Source: Cognatilysobacter tabacisoli
Lineage (GTDB): Bacteria; Pseudomonadota; Gammaproteobacteria; Xanthomonadales; Xanthomonadaceae
Direction: 5' to 3'
NCBI RefSeq assembly: GCF_003586305.1
Contig: NZ_QXJI01000001.1
Location: 868,001 to 932,000 of the forward strand
Length of the DNA: 64,000 nt
In this document: positions 44,806 through 54,911 of the stretch, one piece after another
Layout of the letters: every line of letters starts with the position of its first letter
Numbering within the stretch: the stretch's first letter is position 1
Notes under the pieces: generated by a model
The model's input: only the letters and a program-made list of their open reading frames with translations
The model's database searches: none
What the model was told of the DNA's origin: nothing
Program-made: the position numbers and the translations under genes

Positions 44806-44872
44806 AAGCCCGCCAGCCAGACCTCCGTATGCTCCCCTCCCCTTACGGTTCGCGGCTGGCGGGCTTTCTTTT
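44806..44872 (+). terminator. phasin terminator with long loop
   Basis: 13-bp perfect stem (AAGCCCGCCAGCC / GGCTGGCGGGCTT) enclosing a 35-nt loop, followed by TCTTTTT. The T-run supports Rho-independent termination. Confidence 0.78.
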
Positions 44873-44966
44873 TGCGTTGCAGGCTGCGTCACGTTCATCC
44901 ACGCGGGGGCCGTGGGGCCCTGCCGTATAGTGGCGCCCGACCCACGGTACGGAATGCCCGCACGCC

Positions 44967-45920
44967 ATGCCCCCCGGCTCCACGCTGTTCACTGCCCTGC
45001 TGATCACCGCCGCCATCGGCGCCGTCCTGACCGTGCTGCTGCTGCGCGTCAGGCGTCCGCGACTGGAAACCGAGGCGGGCATCCGCACGCTCGCCGCAAT
45101 GCGCTGGCGCGAATTCTCGAACCTGGTGATCGAGGCGCTGCATGCGCAGGGCTACGAGTCCGAACCGGTCGAGGAGAGTGCCGAACGTGGCCAGCAGGCC
45201 GACCTGGTCCTGCGCCGCGGCGGCGAGAACTGGCTGCTGTCGTGCAAGCAGGGCGCGCACTACCGGGTCACCCCGGAAGTGGTCGCCGAAGTGGCCGACG
45301 CCGTGCGTTTCAACGGCGCGGCGGGCGGCGTGATCGCCACGCCCGGCACGATCGATCCGAAGGCGCGCGCCGCCAAGCTCGGCATCGAACTGATCGACGG
45401 CGCCACGCTGTGGCCGCTGGTGCGCCCGCTGCTGTCGGAGGGCGTGCGCGAGGAACTCGCGAACGAGGCGCGCCAGCAGACCAGCCGCGGGCTCGTCGCC
45501 GGATGGGTGCTGGCCTTGGCGATGGGACTGGTCGGGGCATGGCTGCTGCGAGACGGCGCGCCGGCCGACGCGACGCCCGGCGCCGCGTCCGCGCCGGCCG
45601 CCACGACGTCGACTCCAGCCACGCCGACAGTCTCGCCGCCGGTCGATCCGACGCCGGTGGCGCCGGCGCCGATCGGCGAGGACGAACAGCGCGCCGAGGT
45701 CATCCGCACGATCGGCGACCTGCCCGGCATCGACAAGGCCGTGTGGTCGACGCGCTCGACGCTGCTGGTCTATCTCGACAGCGACGACGGCAGCGATCGG
45801 CTGCGCGAGATCTGCGCCGTGCTCGAGCGCTACGAGACACTGCGTGCGTCGAGGCTGCAGCTGCAGCCCCCGGCCGGCAGCGAGCGCGCCGTGCGGTTCC
45901 TGCAGTGCCGCGTGTTCTGA
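44967..45920 (+). CDS. membrane-anchored Mrr-type restriction endonuclease-like protein
   Basis: 317 residues. One span at the N-terminus (about 8-27), an Mrr/PD-(D/E)xK nuclease domain (about 42-165), a second span (about 172-190, GLVAGWVLALAMGLVGAWLL), a Pro/Thr-rich linker, and a C-terminal domain (about 228-317) with two beta-alpha elements. The nuclease core is WREFSNLVIEALHAQGYES, then QADLVLRRGGENWLLSCKQG, giving the Asp and the Cys-Lys-Gln form of the D...(E/Q)xK motif. No methyltransferase or specificity gene is adjacent, so this is not a classic restriction-modification pair. Confidence 0.82.
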   Translation: MPPGSTLFTALLITAAIGAVLTVLLLRVRRPRLETEAGIRTLAAMRWREFSNLVIEALHAQGYESEPVEESAERGQQADLVLRRGGENWLLSCKQGAHYRVTPEVVAEVADAVRFNGAAGGVIATPGTIDPKARAAKLGIELIDGATLWPLVRPLLSEGVREELANEARQQTSRGLVAGWVLALAMGLVGAWLLRDGAPADATPGAASAPAATTSTPATPTVSPPVDPTPVAPAPIGEDEQRAEVIRTIGDLPGIDKAVWSTRSTLLVYLDSDDGSDRLREICAVLERYETLRASRLQLQPPAGSERAVRFLQCRVF

Positions 45921-45949
45921 TCACCGGACGTCGCGAACCGCTCCAACGA

Positions 45950-45973
45950 AAACGGCGGCCTCGGCCGCCGTTT
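45950..45973. terminator. bidirectional terminator, nuclease gene and reductase gene
   Basis: 11-bp perfect stem (AAACGGCGGCC / GGCCGCCGTTT) with a TC loop, between convergent genes; T and A flanks suit both strands. Confidence 0.82.
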
Positions 45974-46018
45974 CCGTTCCAGTTCCCGCTGGTGTTCCGA
46001 TCTTCGCCGCCGTCGCCC

Positions 46019-48025
46019 CTACCAGTGCACGCCGCGCATCAGCGAGGCGAACGCGATCTGCTCGTTGCTGGGCTCGACCTCGCCGCGCAGCGCCTTCTTG
46101 TCGCCCTTGGCCGCCGCCGAATCCGGGAACAGCTCGAACGCGGTGTTCATCACCACCTCGTAGGCCTTCGGTGCGACCGCGTTGATCAGCGCGGCGAAGA
46201 TGCCCAGCCGCGTGGCGATGCGGCTGGGCTTCTCGATGATCGCCTTGACCAGCAAGTCGGCGGCCTCGTCCGGCGTCAGCGTCGGCACGCTGTCGTACAT
46301 CTTGGTCGGCGCGATCATCGGCGTCTTCACCAGCGGCATGTTGATCGTCGTGAAGCTGATGCCCTTGCCGGACAGCTCGCCCTGCGCGCAGCGGCTGAAG
46401 GCGTCCAGCGCCGCCTTCGATGCGACGTAAGCGGAGAAGCGCGGCGAATTGGCCAGCACGCCGATCGAGCTGATGTTGATGATGTGGCCGCGCCGGCGCT
46501 CGGTCATCTTCGGCAGGAAGCCCATGATCAGGCGCAGGCTGCCGAAGTAGTTCAGCTGCATGGTCCGTTCGAAGTCATGGAAGCGGTCGTACGACAGCTC
46601 GATCGAGCGCCGGATCGAGCGGCCGGCATTGTTGACCAGCACGTCGACCTGGCCGTGCTCCTTCAGCACCGTCGCCACCAGCCGGTCGCAGTCGGCCATG
46701 TCGGCCAGGTCGGCGGTGTACGCGAACACCTTGCCGCCTGCGGCCTTCATGGCGTCGCGGGCCTTGAACAGCTCCTCTTCCCCGCGGGCGACGATGATCG
46801 TGATCGCGCCGGCTTCGGCGACCCGCTGCGCGGTCGACAGGCCGATGCCGGACGAGCCGCCGGTGATCAGCACCACCTTGCCGCGGACCTTGCCCTTGAG
46901 CGTGCGGTCGACGAACAGGTCCGGGTCGAGGTGCCGCTCCCAGTAGTCCCACAGCCGCCACGCGTAGCTCTCCAGCGGTGGCACCTTGATGCCGCTGCCC
47001 TTCAGCGCGCGCTCGGCCTCGCGGTTGTCGAACCGCGTCGGGTAGGTGATGAACTTCAGCACCTCCTTGGGAATCTGGAAGTCGCGCAGCAGCATCCCGA
47101 TGAAGCGCCGCACCGGCGGCAGGTTGCCGACCGCCATGCGCACGCCGCTGGGCACGAACGCGAACATGCGCGCGTCGATGCGCATCGTCATCTCCGGCGC
47201 GTGGCCGGCGCGGGCAAACGTGTTGAGGACCTCGCCGACGCGCATCGGCTCGGGGTCGGTCAGGTGAAAGGTGTGGCCGTCGAGCTTCGGCTTGTGCGCG
47301 ATGTGGTCCATCGCGTCGACGACGAAGTCGACCGGCACCACGTTGATCCGCCCGCCCTCGATGCCGAGCGTCGGCATCCAAGGCGGCAGCATTTCGCGCA
47401 GCTTCTTGAGGAAGGTGAAGAAGTAGTACGGCCCATCGATCTTGTCCATCTCGCCGGTCTGCGAGTGGCCGACGACCATGCCGGGACGGTAGATCCGCCA
47501 CTTGAGGCGTTTCTCGGCGCGCACCAGGCCTTCGGAATCGTGCTTGGTGCGCAGGTACGGATCGTCGAGGCCCTCGGCCTCCTCGAACATGTCCTCGCGG
47601 AACACGCCGGGATACAGGCCGGCGGCGGCGATCGAGCTGGTGTGGTGGAACACGGGGCCGGCGCCGGTGGCGCCCTTGATCGCCACAGCGAGGTCGAGCG
47701 CATTGCGCGTGCCGTCGATGTTGGCCTTGCGCTGCGACTCGGCGCTCGCGGTCAGGTCGTAGATCGCGGCGAGGTGGAAGAAGTGCTTGACCTTGCCGGT
47801 GAGCGCGCGTAGCTGCGCGGCGCTGACGCCGCACTTCGGCGCGGTCATGTCGCCTTCGACCACCACCACGCGCTTCATGTCCCAGCCCATCTTCCTGCCG
47901 ATCGCCTCGAGCTTCTTGCGCGAGTCCTTCCGTACCAGCACGTGGACCGTGCCCTTGCGCTTGAGCAGGTTGCTGACGAGGAACCGACCGAGGAAACCGG
48001 TCGCTCCGGTGACGAAGTAGCTCAT
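46019..48025 (-). CDS. two-domain NAD(P)H-dependent reductase, fatty acyl-CoA reductase-like
   Basis: 668 residues from ATG 48025, chosen because AAGGGAG lies 7 nt upstream (GTG 48031 would leave no spacing). The N-terminal extended-SDR domain (about 1-360) begins YFVTGATGFLGRFL and has the YLRTK active site. The C-terminal classical SDR domain (about 375-668) begins VVLITGGSSGIGLSTA, with NNAG, NISSIGVL and YVASKAA. This pairing and size match the Marinobacter-type long fatty acyl-CoA reductase and mycobacterial homologues, in which one domain reduces acyl-CoA to aldehyde and the other aldehyde to alcohol. An acyl-CoA-binding protein gene is divergent, 204 bp away. Confidence 0.85.
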   Translation of the reverse strand: MSYFVTGATGFLGRFLVSNLLKRKGTVHVLVRKDSRKKLEAIGRKMGWDMKRVVVVEGDMTAPKCGVSAAQLRALTGKVKHFFHLAAIYDLTASAESQRKANIDGTRNALDLAVAIKGATGAGPVFHHTSSIAAAGLYPGVFREDMFEEAEGLDDPYLRTKHDSEGLVRAEKRLKWRIYRPGMVVGHSQTGEMDKIDGPYYFFTFLKKLREMLPPWMPTLGIEGGRINVVPVDFVVDAMDHIAHKPKLDGHTFHLTDPEPMRVGEVLNTFARAGHAPEMTMRIDARMFAFVPSGVRMAVGNLPPVRRFIGMLLRDFQIPKEVLKFITYPTRFDNREAERALKGSGIKVPPLESYAWRLWDYWERHLDPDLFVDRTLKGKVRGKVVLITGGSSGIGLSTAQRVAEAGAITIIVARGEEELFKARDAMKAAGGKVFAYTADLADMADCDRLVATVLKEHGQVDVLVNNAGRSIRRSIELSYDRFHDFERTMQLNYFGSLRLIMGFLPKMTERRRGHIINISSIGVLANSPRFSAYVASKAALDAFSRCAQGELSGKGISFTTINMPLVKTPMIAPTKMYDSVPTLTPDEAADLLVKAIIEKPSRIATRLGIFAALINAVAPKAYEVVMNTAFELFPDSAAAKGDKKALRGEVEPSNEQIAFASLMRGVHW

Positions 48026-48229
48026 TGCCACGCTCCCTTGGGAAGGCGAAAGGACGGCGGTCCATGCGGGCGCGTGTGGACCGGCCGACGCAGCATAGCC
48101 AGCGCCACGGACACTGCCTAGCGAGCGCGCGGGCGTGGGCGTCGCGCGAGCGAGCGGGCGCCGGCCAGCGCGCGTTGACCGTCCCGGGGGCGCGTGATAT
48201 CACCAGCGCACGCCGCACGGAGCCGACCC

Positions 48230-48487
48230 ATGTCCGATCTGAAGACCCAATTCGAGCAAGCCGCACAGGACATCCAGTCGCTCTCCGAGCGTCCCGACAA
48301 CGACACGCTGCTGCGGCTCTATGCGCTCTACAAGCAGGGAGCCGAGGGCGACGTCAGCGGGCCGAAGCCGGGCTTCTTCGACTTCGTCGGCACGGCCAAG
48401 TACGAGGCCTGGTCGAAGCTGAAAGGCACCGCACAGGACGCGGCGATGACCCAGTACATCGCGCTGGTCAAGAAGCTGCGCGGCTGA
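48230..48487 (+). CDS. acyl-CoA-binding protein
   Basis: 85 residues from ATG 48230. A complete ACBP four-helix fold: FEQAAQDIQSLSERPDNDTLLRLYALYKQG, then GDVSGPKPGFFDFVGTAKYEAWSKLKG, with the ligand-binding Tyr and Lys residues (LYALYKQ, KYEAW) conserved. It binds long-chain acyl-CoA esters in the cytoplasm. ACBP is common in eukaryotes but patchy in bacteria. It lies between the reductase gene and a TetR gene, which suggests a shared acyl-CoA pool. Confidence 0.95.
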   Translation: MSDLKTQFEQAAQDIQSLSERPDNDTLLRLYALYKQGAEGDVSGPKPGFFDFVGTAKYEAWSKLKGTAQDAAMTQYIALVKKLRG

Positions 48488-48506
48488 TGCACCCGACGTC
48501 CTGACC

Positions 48507-49133
48507 GTGGCGAGGCAGACCCGCCAGCGCATCCTCGACACGAGCCTGGCGATGTTCAACGCCCAGGGCGAGCCGAACGTCACCACGAACCACATCGCCG
48601 ACGAGCTGGAGATCAGCCCGGGCAACCTGTACTACCACTTCCGCAACAAGGACGACATCATCGAGCAGCTGTTCTCGCGCTTCGAGGAGCGCATGGACAG
48701 CGCGCTCGCCGCGCCGCAGGGCCGGCTGCCGGGGCTGGAGGACATCTGGCTGCAGCTGCACCTGGTGTTCGAGAGCATCTGGGACTACCGCTTCCTGTAT
48801 CGCGACCTGGTCGAGATCCTCAGCCGCAACCGGCGGCTGCGGCTGCGGTTCGCGCGCATCCTCAAGCGCGCCGACGAGCAGGCCCACGAGGTCATGCGCG
48901 GGCTGTCGCAGGCCGGCGTCATGCGCGCCTCCAAGGACGAACTGGCGGCGACGGCGACCAACGTGCTGGTGATCGCCACGTTCTGGCTGAACTACGCGTC
49001 GGCCCGCGGCGACAAGGACGAGCACGCGGCGATCCGCGACGGCATCGTGCAGGTGATGATGCTGGTGGCGCCGTTCCTGCGCGACGCAGAGCGCGTGCAC
49101 CTCAACACACTGGTGCGCGCCTACCTCGACTGA
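48507..49133 (+). CDS. TetR-family transcriptional regulator
   Basis: 208 residues starting at GTG 48507, 19 bp after the acyl-CoA-binding protein gene. The HTH is NVTTNHIADELEISPGNLYYHFRNKDDIIEQLF (about 24-56). The C-terminal domain begins WLQLHLVFESIWDYRFLYRDLVEILSRNRRL, as in a TetR subgroup often next to acyl-CoA metabolism genes. Co-transcription with the binding protein suggests control by acyl-CoA or fatty acid; this is inference. Confidence 0.92.
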   Translation: MARQTRQRILDTSLAMFNAQGEPNVTTNHIADELEISPGNLYYHFRNKDDIIEQLFSRFEERMDSALAAPQGRLPGLEDIWLQLHLVFESIWDYRFLYRDLVEILSRNRRLRLRFARILKRADEQAHEVMRGLSQAGVMRASKDELAATATNVLVIATFWLNYASARGDKDEHAAIRDGIVQVMMLVAPFLRDAERVHLNTLVRAYLD

Positions 49134-49151
49134 CACGGCGTGCCGCTGGCG

Positions 49152-49484
49152 CTACGCGCCCCGTCGCGGCCCAGTCCGGACCGCCCGACCGCGGCGGCGC
49201 ACCGGCGGGGGCAGCGCGGGCCGCGCGCTCGTTTCGGCACCGGCGCGATTCCCCGCCCCCTGCTTCGGCCGCAGCAGCGTGGCCGCACGAAGCGCCCACG
49301 TGGCGCGAGCCAACTGCAGTGCGTCGCGCACCCGCTGCGGCGTGGACTGCAGGCGAGCGCCCGCCTGATTCGCGCCGGCGGCGCCACGCGCGGCCAGCCC
49401 GAGTCCCGCCAGCCACAGGTGCCGGGCCGTGGTCTCGCGGCTGCTCAGCCGCTTGGGTCGCGCCGGGCGCTGGACCGGGGCCAT
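49152..49484 (-). CDS. short phasin-like protein
   Basis: 110 residues from ATG 49484, with GGAG about six bases upstream. Residues 20-40 (ARHLWLAGLGLAARGAAGANQ) match the phasin signature seen in the granule protein at 44181-44759 (QQVWLAGVGAF). The rest is Ala/Arg-rich and helical, ending in a strongly basic, Pro-rich tail (RRRGRAVRTGPRRG). It ends 18 bp from the convergent TetR gene and is divergent from the TPR gene, filling an otherwise empty gap. Gene status rests on this motif, the ribosome binding site and position. Confidence 0.6.
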   Translation of the reverse strand: MAPVQRPARPKRLSSRETTARHLWLAGLGLAARGAAGANQAGARLQSTPQRVRDALQLARATWALRAATLLRPKQGAGNRAGAETSARPALPPPVRRRGRAVRTGPRRGA

Positions 49485-49646
49485 CGCAGTCTCCGAGGGG
49501 TGCGCCGAGCGGCGCGGGATGCGAGCAATCTGGCCGCGCCGCATGGAGCAATCACACTATGGCGCAGACCGCGGCACAAGGCTTGCCTCGCCCGAGCGGC
49601 GGCGGGATGCTGGCGGTCTCCTACTTCTCCATTCCGAGGACCGTCG

Positions 49647-50501
49647 ATGGCCGCGAAATCCGCCTGGGCCCCGTTTCCGCACGACGCCAAGGCCTACGCC
49701 TACGCCGGCGACGCCCTCAAGAAGGCATGGCCGAAGCTGCATGCCGGCGACCAGGAACCGTACCCGGACGCCAAGCGCGCCGCCGCGCTGATCGCCGCTG
49801 CCGGGAAGTCCGCACCGAAGGGACTGGACGCCGAGGCGCTCGCCACGGCCCTGCAGGACGCATGGCGCGCCTTCCATCGCGGCGATTTCCGTGCGGCGTT
49901 CGAAGCCGGCGAGGCGCTCGGCCCGGTCGGCGCATCGGTCGCGGTCAAGGCCTTGGGCATCCACGCCAGCTACCTCGTCGACGACGACGCCGAGAAGCTC
50001 AAGCGCTTCGAACGCGCCGCCCACCTGGCCGAGGCCGCGGTCAAGGCGCTGCCCGACGAGGCCAACGCGCACTACCGCCACGCATTCGCGCTGGGCCGCT
50101 ACAGCCAGGGCCTGAGCATCGCCAAGGCGCTTAAGGCCGGCATCGCCGGCAAGGTCCGTGCGGCGCTCGACGCGACCCTGGAGCGCGCGCCCAAGCACGC
50201 CGAGGCCCACACCGCCATGGCGCTGTACCACGCGGAGATCATCGGGAAGGTCGGCGCGATGATCGGTGGGCTCACCTACGGCGCCAAGGCCGCGGAAGCC
50301 GACAGGCACATCAGGGCGGCGCTGAAGCTGACCCCCGACTCGCCGATCGCGCACATCGAACACGGCAACGTGCTGATGCTGCTGCACGGCGACAAGCAGG
50401 AGGACGCCGCCGCCGCGGCCTACGAGAAGGCCGGCAAGCTCAAGCCGCTCGACGCCATGGAGGCGCTCGACGCGGCCTACGCGCGCTCGCAGATCGAGTA
50501 G
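49647..50501 (+). CDS. tetratricopeptide-repeat protein
   Basis: 284 residues from ATG 49647 (GAGGA ribosome binding site, 6-7 nt upstream); the open frame reaches 49140 but that part overlaps the phasin-like gene. No signal peptide. Helical pairs with TPR spacing run from about 70 to 284, clearest as YLVDDDAEKLKRFERAAHLAEAAVKALPDEANAHYRHAFALGRYSQG and HAEAHTAMALYHAEI. The start (AAKSAWAPFPHDAKAYAYAGDALKKAWPKLHAGD) is unlike a TPR and may be a binding segment. Probably a cytoplasmic scaffold; partner unknown. Confidence 0.8.
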   Translation: MAAKSAWAPFPHDAKAYAYAGDALKKAWPKLHAGDQEPYPDAKRAAALIAAAGKSAPKGLDAEALATALQDAWRAFHRGDFRAAFEAGEALGPVGASVAVKALGIHASYLVDDDAEKLKRFERAAHLAEAAVKALPDEANAHYRHAFALGRYSQGLSIAKALKAGIAGKVRAALDATLERAPKHAEAHTAMALYHAEIIGKVGAMIGGLTYGAKAAEADRHIRAALKLTPDSPIAHIEHGNVLMLLHGDKQEDAAAAAYEKAGKLKPLDAMEALDAAYARSQIE

Positions 50502-50575
50502 CCCGGGCGCGAGGGCGGCGTTCTCGACGCGACGCGCCGCGCGCCGTGGCGGTCCTCCCGACCCGCCCTGCCCGC

Positions 50576-51586
50576 TCAGGCGCCGTAGTAGTCGCGGTAC
50601 CAGCGGACGAAGTTGGCGACGCCCTCTTCGACGTCGACCACCGGCCGGTAGCCGACCGCGGCCACCAGGCCGGAGACGTCGGCCTCGGTGTCGGGCACGT
50701 CGCCGGCCTGCAGCGGCAGCATCTCCATCGTCGCCTTGCGTCCCAGGCACTGCTCGAGCACCTCGATGTAGCGCAGCAGCTCGACAGGATGCTCGTTGCC
50801 GATGTTGTAGATGCGGTACGGCGCCACGCCGCTGCTGGCCGGGTCCGGCGCGTCGCCGCGCCACGCGGGGTCGACGCCGGGCACGGTGTCGAGGGTGCGG
50901 ATCACGCCTTCGACGATGTCGTCGACGTAGGTGAAGCTGCGCTTGTGGCGACCGTGGTTGAACACCCGGATCGGCTGGCCGTCGAGGATCGCCTTGGTGA
51001 ACAGGAACAGCGCCATGTCCGGCCGCCCCCACGGGCCGTAGACGGTGAAGAACCGCAGGCCGGTGCTCGGGATGCCGTAGAGGTGGGCGTAGCTGTGCGC
51101 CATGGCCTCGTTGGCCTTCTTGGTCGCCGCGTACAGCGTCAGCGGATGGTCGGTGCCCTGGTGCTCGGAGAACGGCATCGCCGTGTCGGCGCCGTAGACC
51201 GAACTGGTCGACGCGAACACGAGGTGCTCGACGCCGTGGTGGCGGCAGCCCTCGAGCACGTGCAGGAAGCCGGTGACGTTGCTGGCCACGTAGACGTGCG
51301 GGTTCTGCGCGGCGTAGCGCACGCCCGCCTGCGCGGCCAGGTGCACCACGCGCTGCGGCCGATGCTCGGCGAACACCGCCTCGACCGCGGCGCGATCGGC
51401 GAGATCGGCCGTGACGTGGGTGTAGCCGGGGTGGTCGGCGAACCGCGCCAGCCGCGCCTGCTTCAGCGTCACGTCGTAGTAGTCGTTGAGGCTGTCGAAG
51501 CCGACCACCTCGTCGCCGCGCGCCAGCAGGCGCAGCGCGACGTGGGAGCCGATGAAGCCGGCGGTGCCGGTAACGAGGATCTTCAC
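50576..51586 (-). CDS. UDP-glucuronate 4-epimerase
   Basis: Extended-SDR sugar-nucleotide epimerase supplying UDP-galacturonate. 336 residues. NAD motif GTAGFIGS (7-14), the [18 protein letters not shown] stretch typical of the GalAE/LpsL group, STSSVYG, catalytic YAATK (Tyr near 152) and [15 protein letters not shown]. The start is GTG 51586 and, unusually, the preceding nine bases but one are all C, with no Shine-Dalgarno sequence. It follows the dehydrogenase gene by 21 bp and would use its product if that were UDP-glucuronate. Confidence 0.92.
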   Translation of the reverse strand: MKILVTGTAGFIGSHVALRLLARGDEVVGFDSLNDYYDVTLKQARLARFADHPGYTHVTADLADRAAVEAVFAEHRPQRVVHLAAQAGVRYAAQNPHVYVASNVTGFLHVLEGCRHHGVEHLVFASTSSVYGADTAMPFSEHQGTDHPLTLYAATKKANEAMAHSYAHLYGIPSTGLRFFTVYGPWGRPDMALFLFTKAILDGQPIRVFNHGRHKRSFTYVDDIVEGVIRTLDTVPGVDPAWRGDAPDPASSGVAPYRIYNIGNEHPVELLRYIEVLEQCLGRKATMEMLPLQAGDVPDTEADVSGLVAAVGYRPVVDVEEGVANFVRWYRDYYGA

Positions 51587-51587
51587 T

Positions 51588-51596
51588 GGGGGGGGG
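51588..51596 (-). repeat. nine-base C homopolymer in front of the epimerase start
   Basis: Nine consecutive G on the plus strand (C on the coding strand), one base from the GTG start codon of the UDP-glucuronate epimerase and at the place where a ribosome binding site should be. Confidence 0.95.
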
Positions 51597-51607
51597 CGTC
51601 CGGGGTC

Positions 51608-52885
<1,278 letters not shown>

Positions 52886-52983
52886 CTCTTGCTCCAGGGT
52901 GGTGTGCAGGGCCGTGCCGCCGGAGGGCGACGCGGCGACGTTTCGGGTCGAGCCAGGCGCACGGTCCGCGCGGGCGGACCGGC

Positions 52984-54150
52984 TCAGGATAGTGCGGCGG
53001 CGCGCTCGTGGGCGGCGCGCGGCGGGCGCCGGCGCTCGGCTCCGCTCCAGCGGAACGGCACGGCGGGTTCCCGCCGGTCCAGGAACGGGCCCGCGTAGCC
53101 GAGCGGGTTCATCGACTGCCAGCGCCACGCGTCGCGGCACATCGCGTCGACGTCCAGCTCCGCGCGCCAGCCGAACACCGCCTCCGCAAGGCTCGGGTCG
53201 GCATAGACCACGGCGACGTCCTGGGCGCGACGCGGAACGACTTCGTACGGGATGTCGCGACCGGACGCCTCGCCGAACGCCCGCACCATCTCCAGCACGC
53301 TGACGCCGCGGCCGGTGCCGAGGTTGACCGTGACGCTGCGGTCGGCGGCGACCAGGTAGTCGATCGCGTCGGCATGCGCGCGCGCCAGGTCCATGACGTG
53401 CAGGTAGTCGCGCACGCCGGTGCCGTCCGGCGTCGGGTAGTCGTTGCCGAACACGCGCAGCCGTTCGCGCCGCCCGGTCGCCACCTGGCTGACGAACGGC
53501 ATCAGGTTGTTGGGCGTGCCGGCCGGGTCCTCGCCGATCAGGCCGGAGGGGTGCGCGCCGACCGGGTTGAAGTAGCGCAGGTTGGCGACGCGGAACTCCG
53601 GGTCGCACGCGCACAGGTCGCCGAGCAGCTGCTCGACCACCAGCTTGGTGCGACCGTACGGGTTGGTCACGCCGAGCGCCGCAGACTCGTCGACCGGGAG
53701 CCGCTCGGGGCTGCCGTACACCGTGGCCGAGGAGCTGAACACCAGCCGGCGCACGCCGGCGGCCTGCATCGCCTGCAGCAGCGTGATCGTGCCGGCGATG
53801 TTGTTGTCGAAGTACTCGAGCGGCCGTTCGCACGATTCGCCCACGGCCTTCAGCGCGGCGAAGTGGATCACCGCGTCGAATCGCTCCGACTGGAACAGCG
53901 CCGCCAGCCCGGCGCGGTCCCGGATGTCGAGGCAGCGCAGGTCGATCGGCGCGCGGGTCAGCTCTTCGAGCCGGTCGATCACCGCGGCCGACGCGTTGCA
54001 CAGGTTGTCGACGATCACCAGGCGGTGGCCGCGCTCGGCGAGCACGACGCAGGTGTGGCTGCCGATGTAGCCGGCCCCGCCGCAGACCAGGATCGACAGC
54101 GGCGCTGGCGCACGCGGCCGGCTCGGCGGCGCGCGGAACTGCGTTGGCAT
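52984..54150 (-). CDS. galE: UDP-glucose 4-epimerase
   Basis: Interconverts UDP-glucose and UDP-galactose. 388 residues from ATG 54150. A short Pro/Arg-rich lead (1-17) precedes the NAD motif [20 protein letters not shown] (22-41); then [19 protein letters not shown], catalytic YGRTK (Tyr near 160), [19 protein letters not shown] and [13 protein letters not shown], all GalE signatures. The C-terminal 40 residues ([18 protein letters not shown] and beyond) extend past the family end and are Arg-rich. Divergent from the export genes. Confidence 0.93.
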   Translation of the reverse strand: MPTQFRAPPSRPRAPAPLSILVCGGAGYIGSHTCVVLAERGHRLVIVDNLCNASAAVIDRLEELTRAPIDLRCLDIRDRAGLAALFQSERFDAVIHFAALKAVGESCERPLEYFDNNIAGTITLLQAMQAAGVRRLVFSSSATVYGSPERLPVDESAALGVTNPYGRTKLVVEQLLGDLCACDPEFRVANLRYFNPVGAHPSGLIGEDPAGTPNNLMPFVSQVATGRRERLRVFGNDYPTPDGTGVRDYLHVMDLARAHADAIDYLVAADRSVTVNLGTGRGVSVLEMVRAFGEASGRDIPYEVVPRRAQDVAVVYADPSLAEAVFGWRAELDVDAMCRDAWRWQSMNPLGYAGPFLDRREPAVPFRWSGAERRRPPRAAHERAAALS

Positions 54151-54278
54151 GGTGCGTGGCCCCCCGTGGTTGACCTCAGTAAACGCAAGGCCGGCGCAAA
54201 ACCGGCAGGCCCCGCGGACTGGCCGGATCGCCGCGACCGCTGCGTTCTTGATCAGTGGAACCTGGGGAGAGGACACCC

Positions 54279-54911
54279 ATGCGATTGATGCAACGAATCT
54301 GCGTGCTGGGCGCCGCGACGATGCTGGCGGCCTGCGCGGCACTCGGCGGCAACAGCGGCTCGATGATCACCGAGGCGCCGCCGCCGGAAACGCGCGCGGC
54401 CGTCAACGCGTACCAGATCGGCGTCGACGACGTCGTCCAGGTCAGCGTGTGGCGCAACCCGGACCTGAGCATCACCGTGCCGGTGCGCCCCGACGGGATG
54501 ATCTCGGTGCCGCTGGTCGGCGACGTGCGCGCCGGCGGCCGCACACCCGAAGAGGTCGCCAAGGACATCCAGGACAAGCTCGGCGCGTACGTGCGCGACC
54601 CGCAGGTCGCGGTGATCCTCAACGACCTGCGCAGCCACGAGTACCTGTCGCGCGTGCGCGTGACGGGCGCGGTGCGCCAGCCGATCTCGATCCCGCACCG
54701 CCAGGGCATGACCGTGCTCGACGCGGTGCTCGCCGCCGGCGGCATCACCGAGTTCGCCGCGCCGGCCCGCTCGGGCCTGTACCGCAAGGACGCCGAGGGC
54801 ACCCGCACCTACCAGGTGCGGCTGGACAAGATCCTCGACAGCGGCGAGCTGTCGACCAACTACGAGGTCGCCCCCGGCGACGTCATCACCGTTCCGGAAC
54901 GCGTGCTGTGA
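54279..54911 (+). CDS. polysaccharide export outer-membrane lipoprotein (Wza/GumB type)
   Basis: Channel for exopolysaccharide export. 210 residues from ATG 54279 (ribosome binding site GGGAGAGGA); GTG 54255 is unlikely. Lipobox LAAC (Cys19). A poly-export domain YQIGVDDVVQVSVWRNPDLSITVPVRPDGMISVPLVGDV (about 46-84) is followed by an SLBB domain (VRVTGAVRQPISI, then AGGITEF). This short form lacks the extra domains of E. coli Wza and resembles the export proteins of XrtA-associated and Gum-like systems. The stop overlaps the next start (GTGA). Confidence 0.93.
   Translation: MRLMQRICVLGAATMLAACAALGGNSGSMITEAPPPETRAAVNAYQIGVDDVVQVSVWRNPDLSITVPVRPDGMISVPLVGDVRAGGRTPEEVAKDIQDKLGAYVRDPQVAVILNDLRSHEYLSRVRVTGAVRQPISIPHRQGMTVLDAVLAAGGITEFAAPARSGLYRKDAEGTRTYQVRLDKILDSGELSTNYEVAPGDVITVPERVL

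Noticed and set aside
44117-47812. 1231-codon plus-strand frame over the phasin, nuclease and reductase genes
   Set aside because: Out of frame with the phasin and nuclease and antisense to the reductase. Composition is typical of a GC-rich shadow.
54151-54278. Sigma-54-type promoter for the exopolysaccharide export operon
   Set aside because: No GG-N10-GC pair with acceptable context. Only a TTGACC element near 54170 and a short hairpin (54190-54206) are present, not enough to call a promoter.
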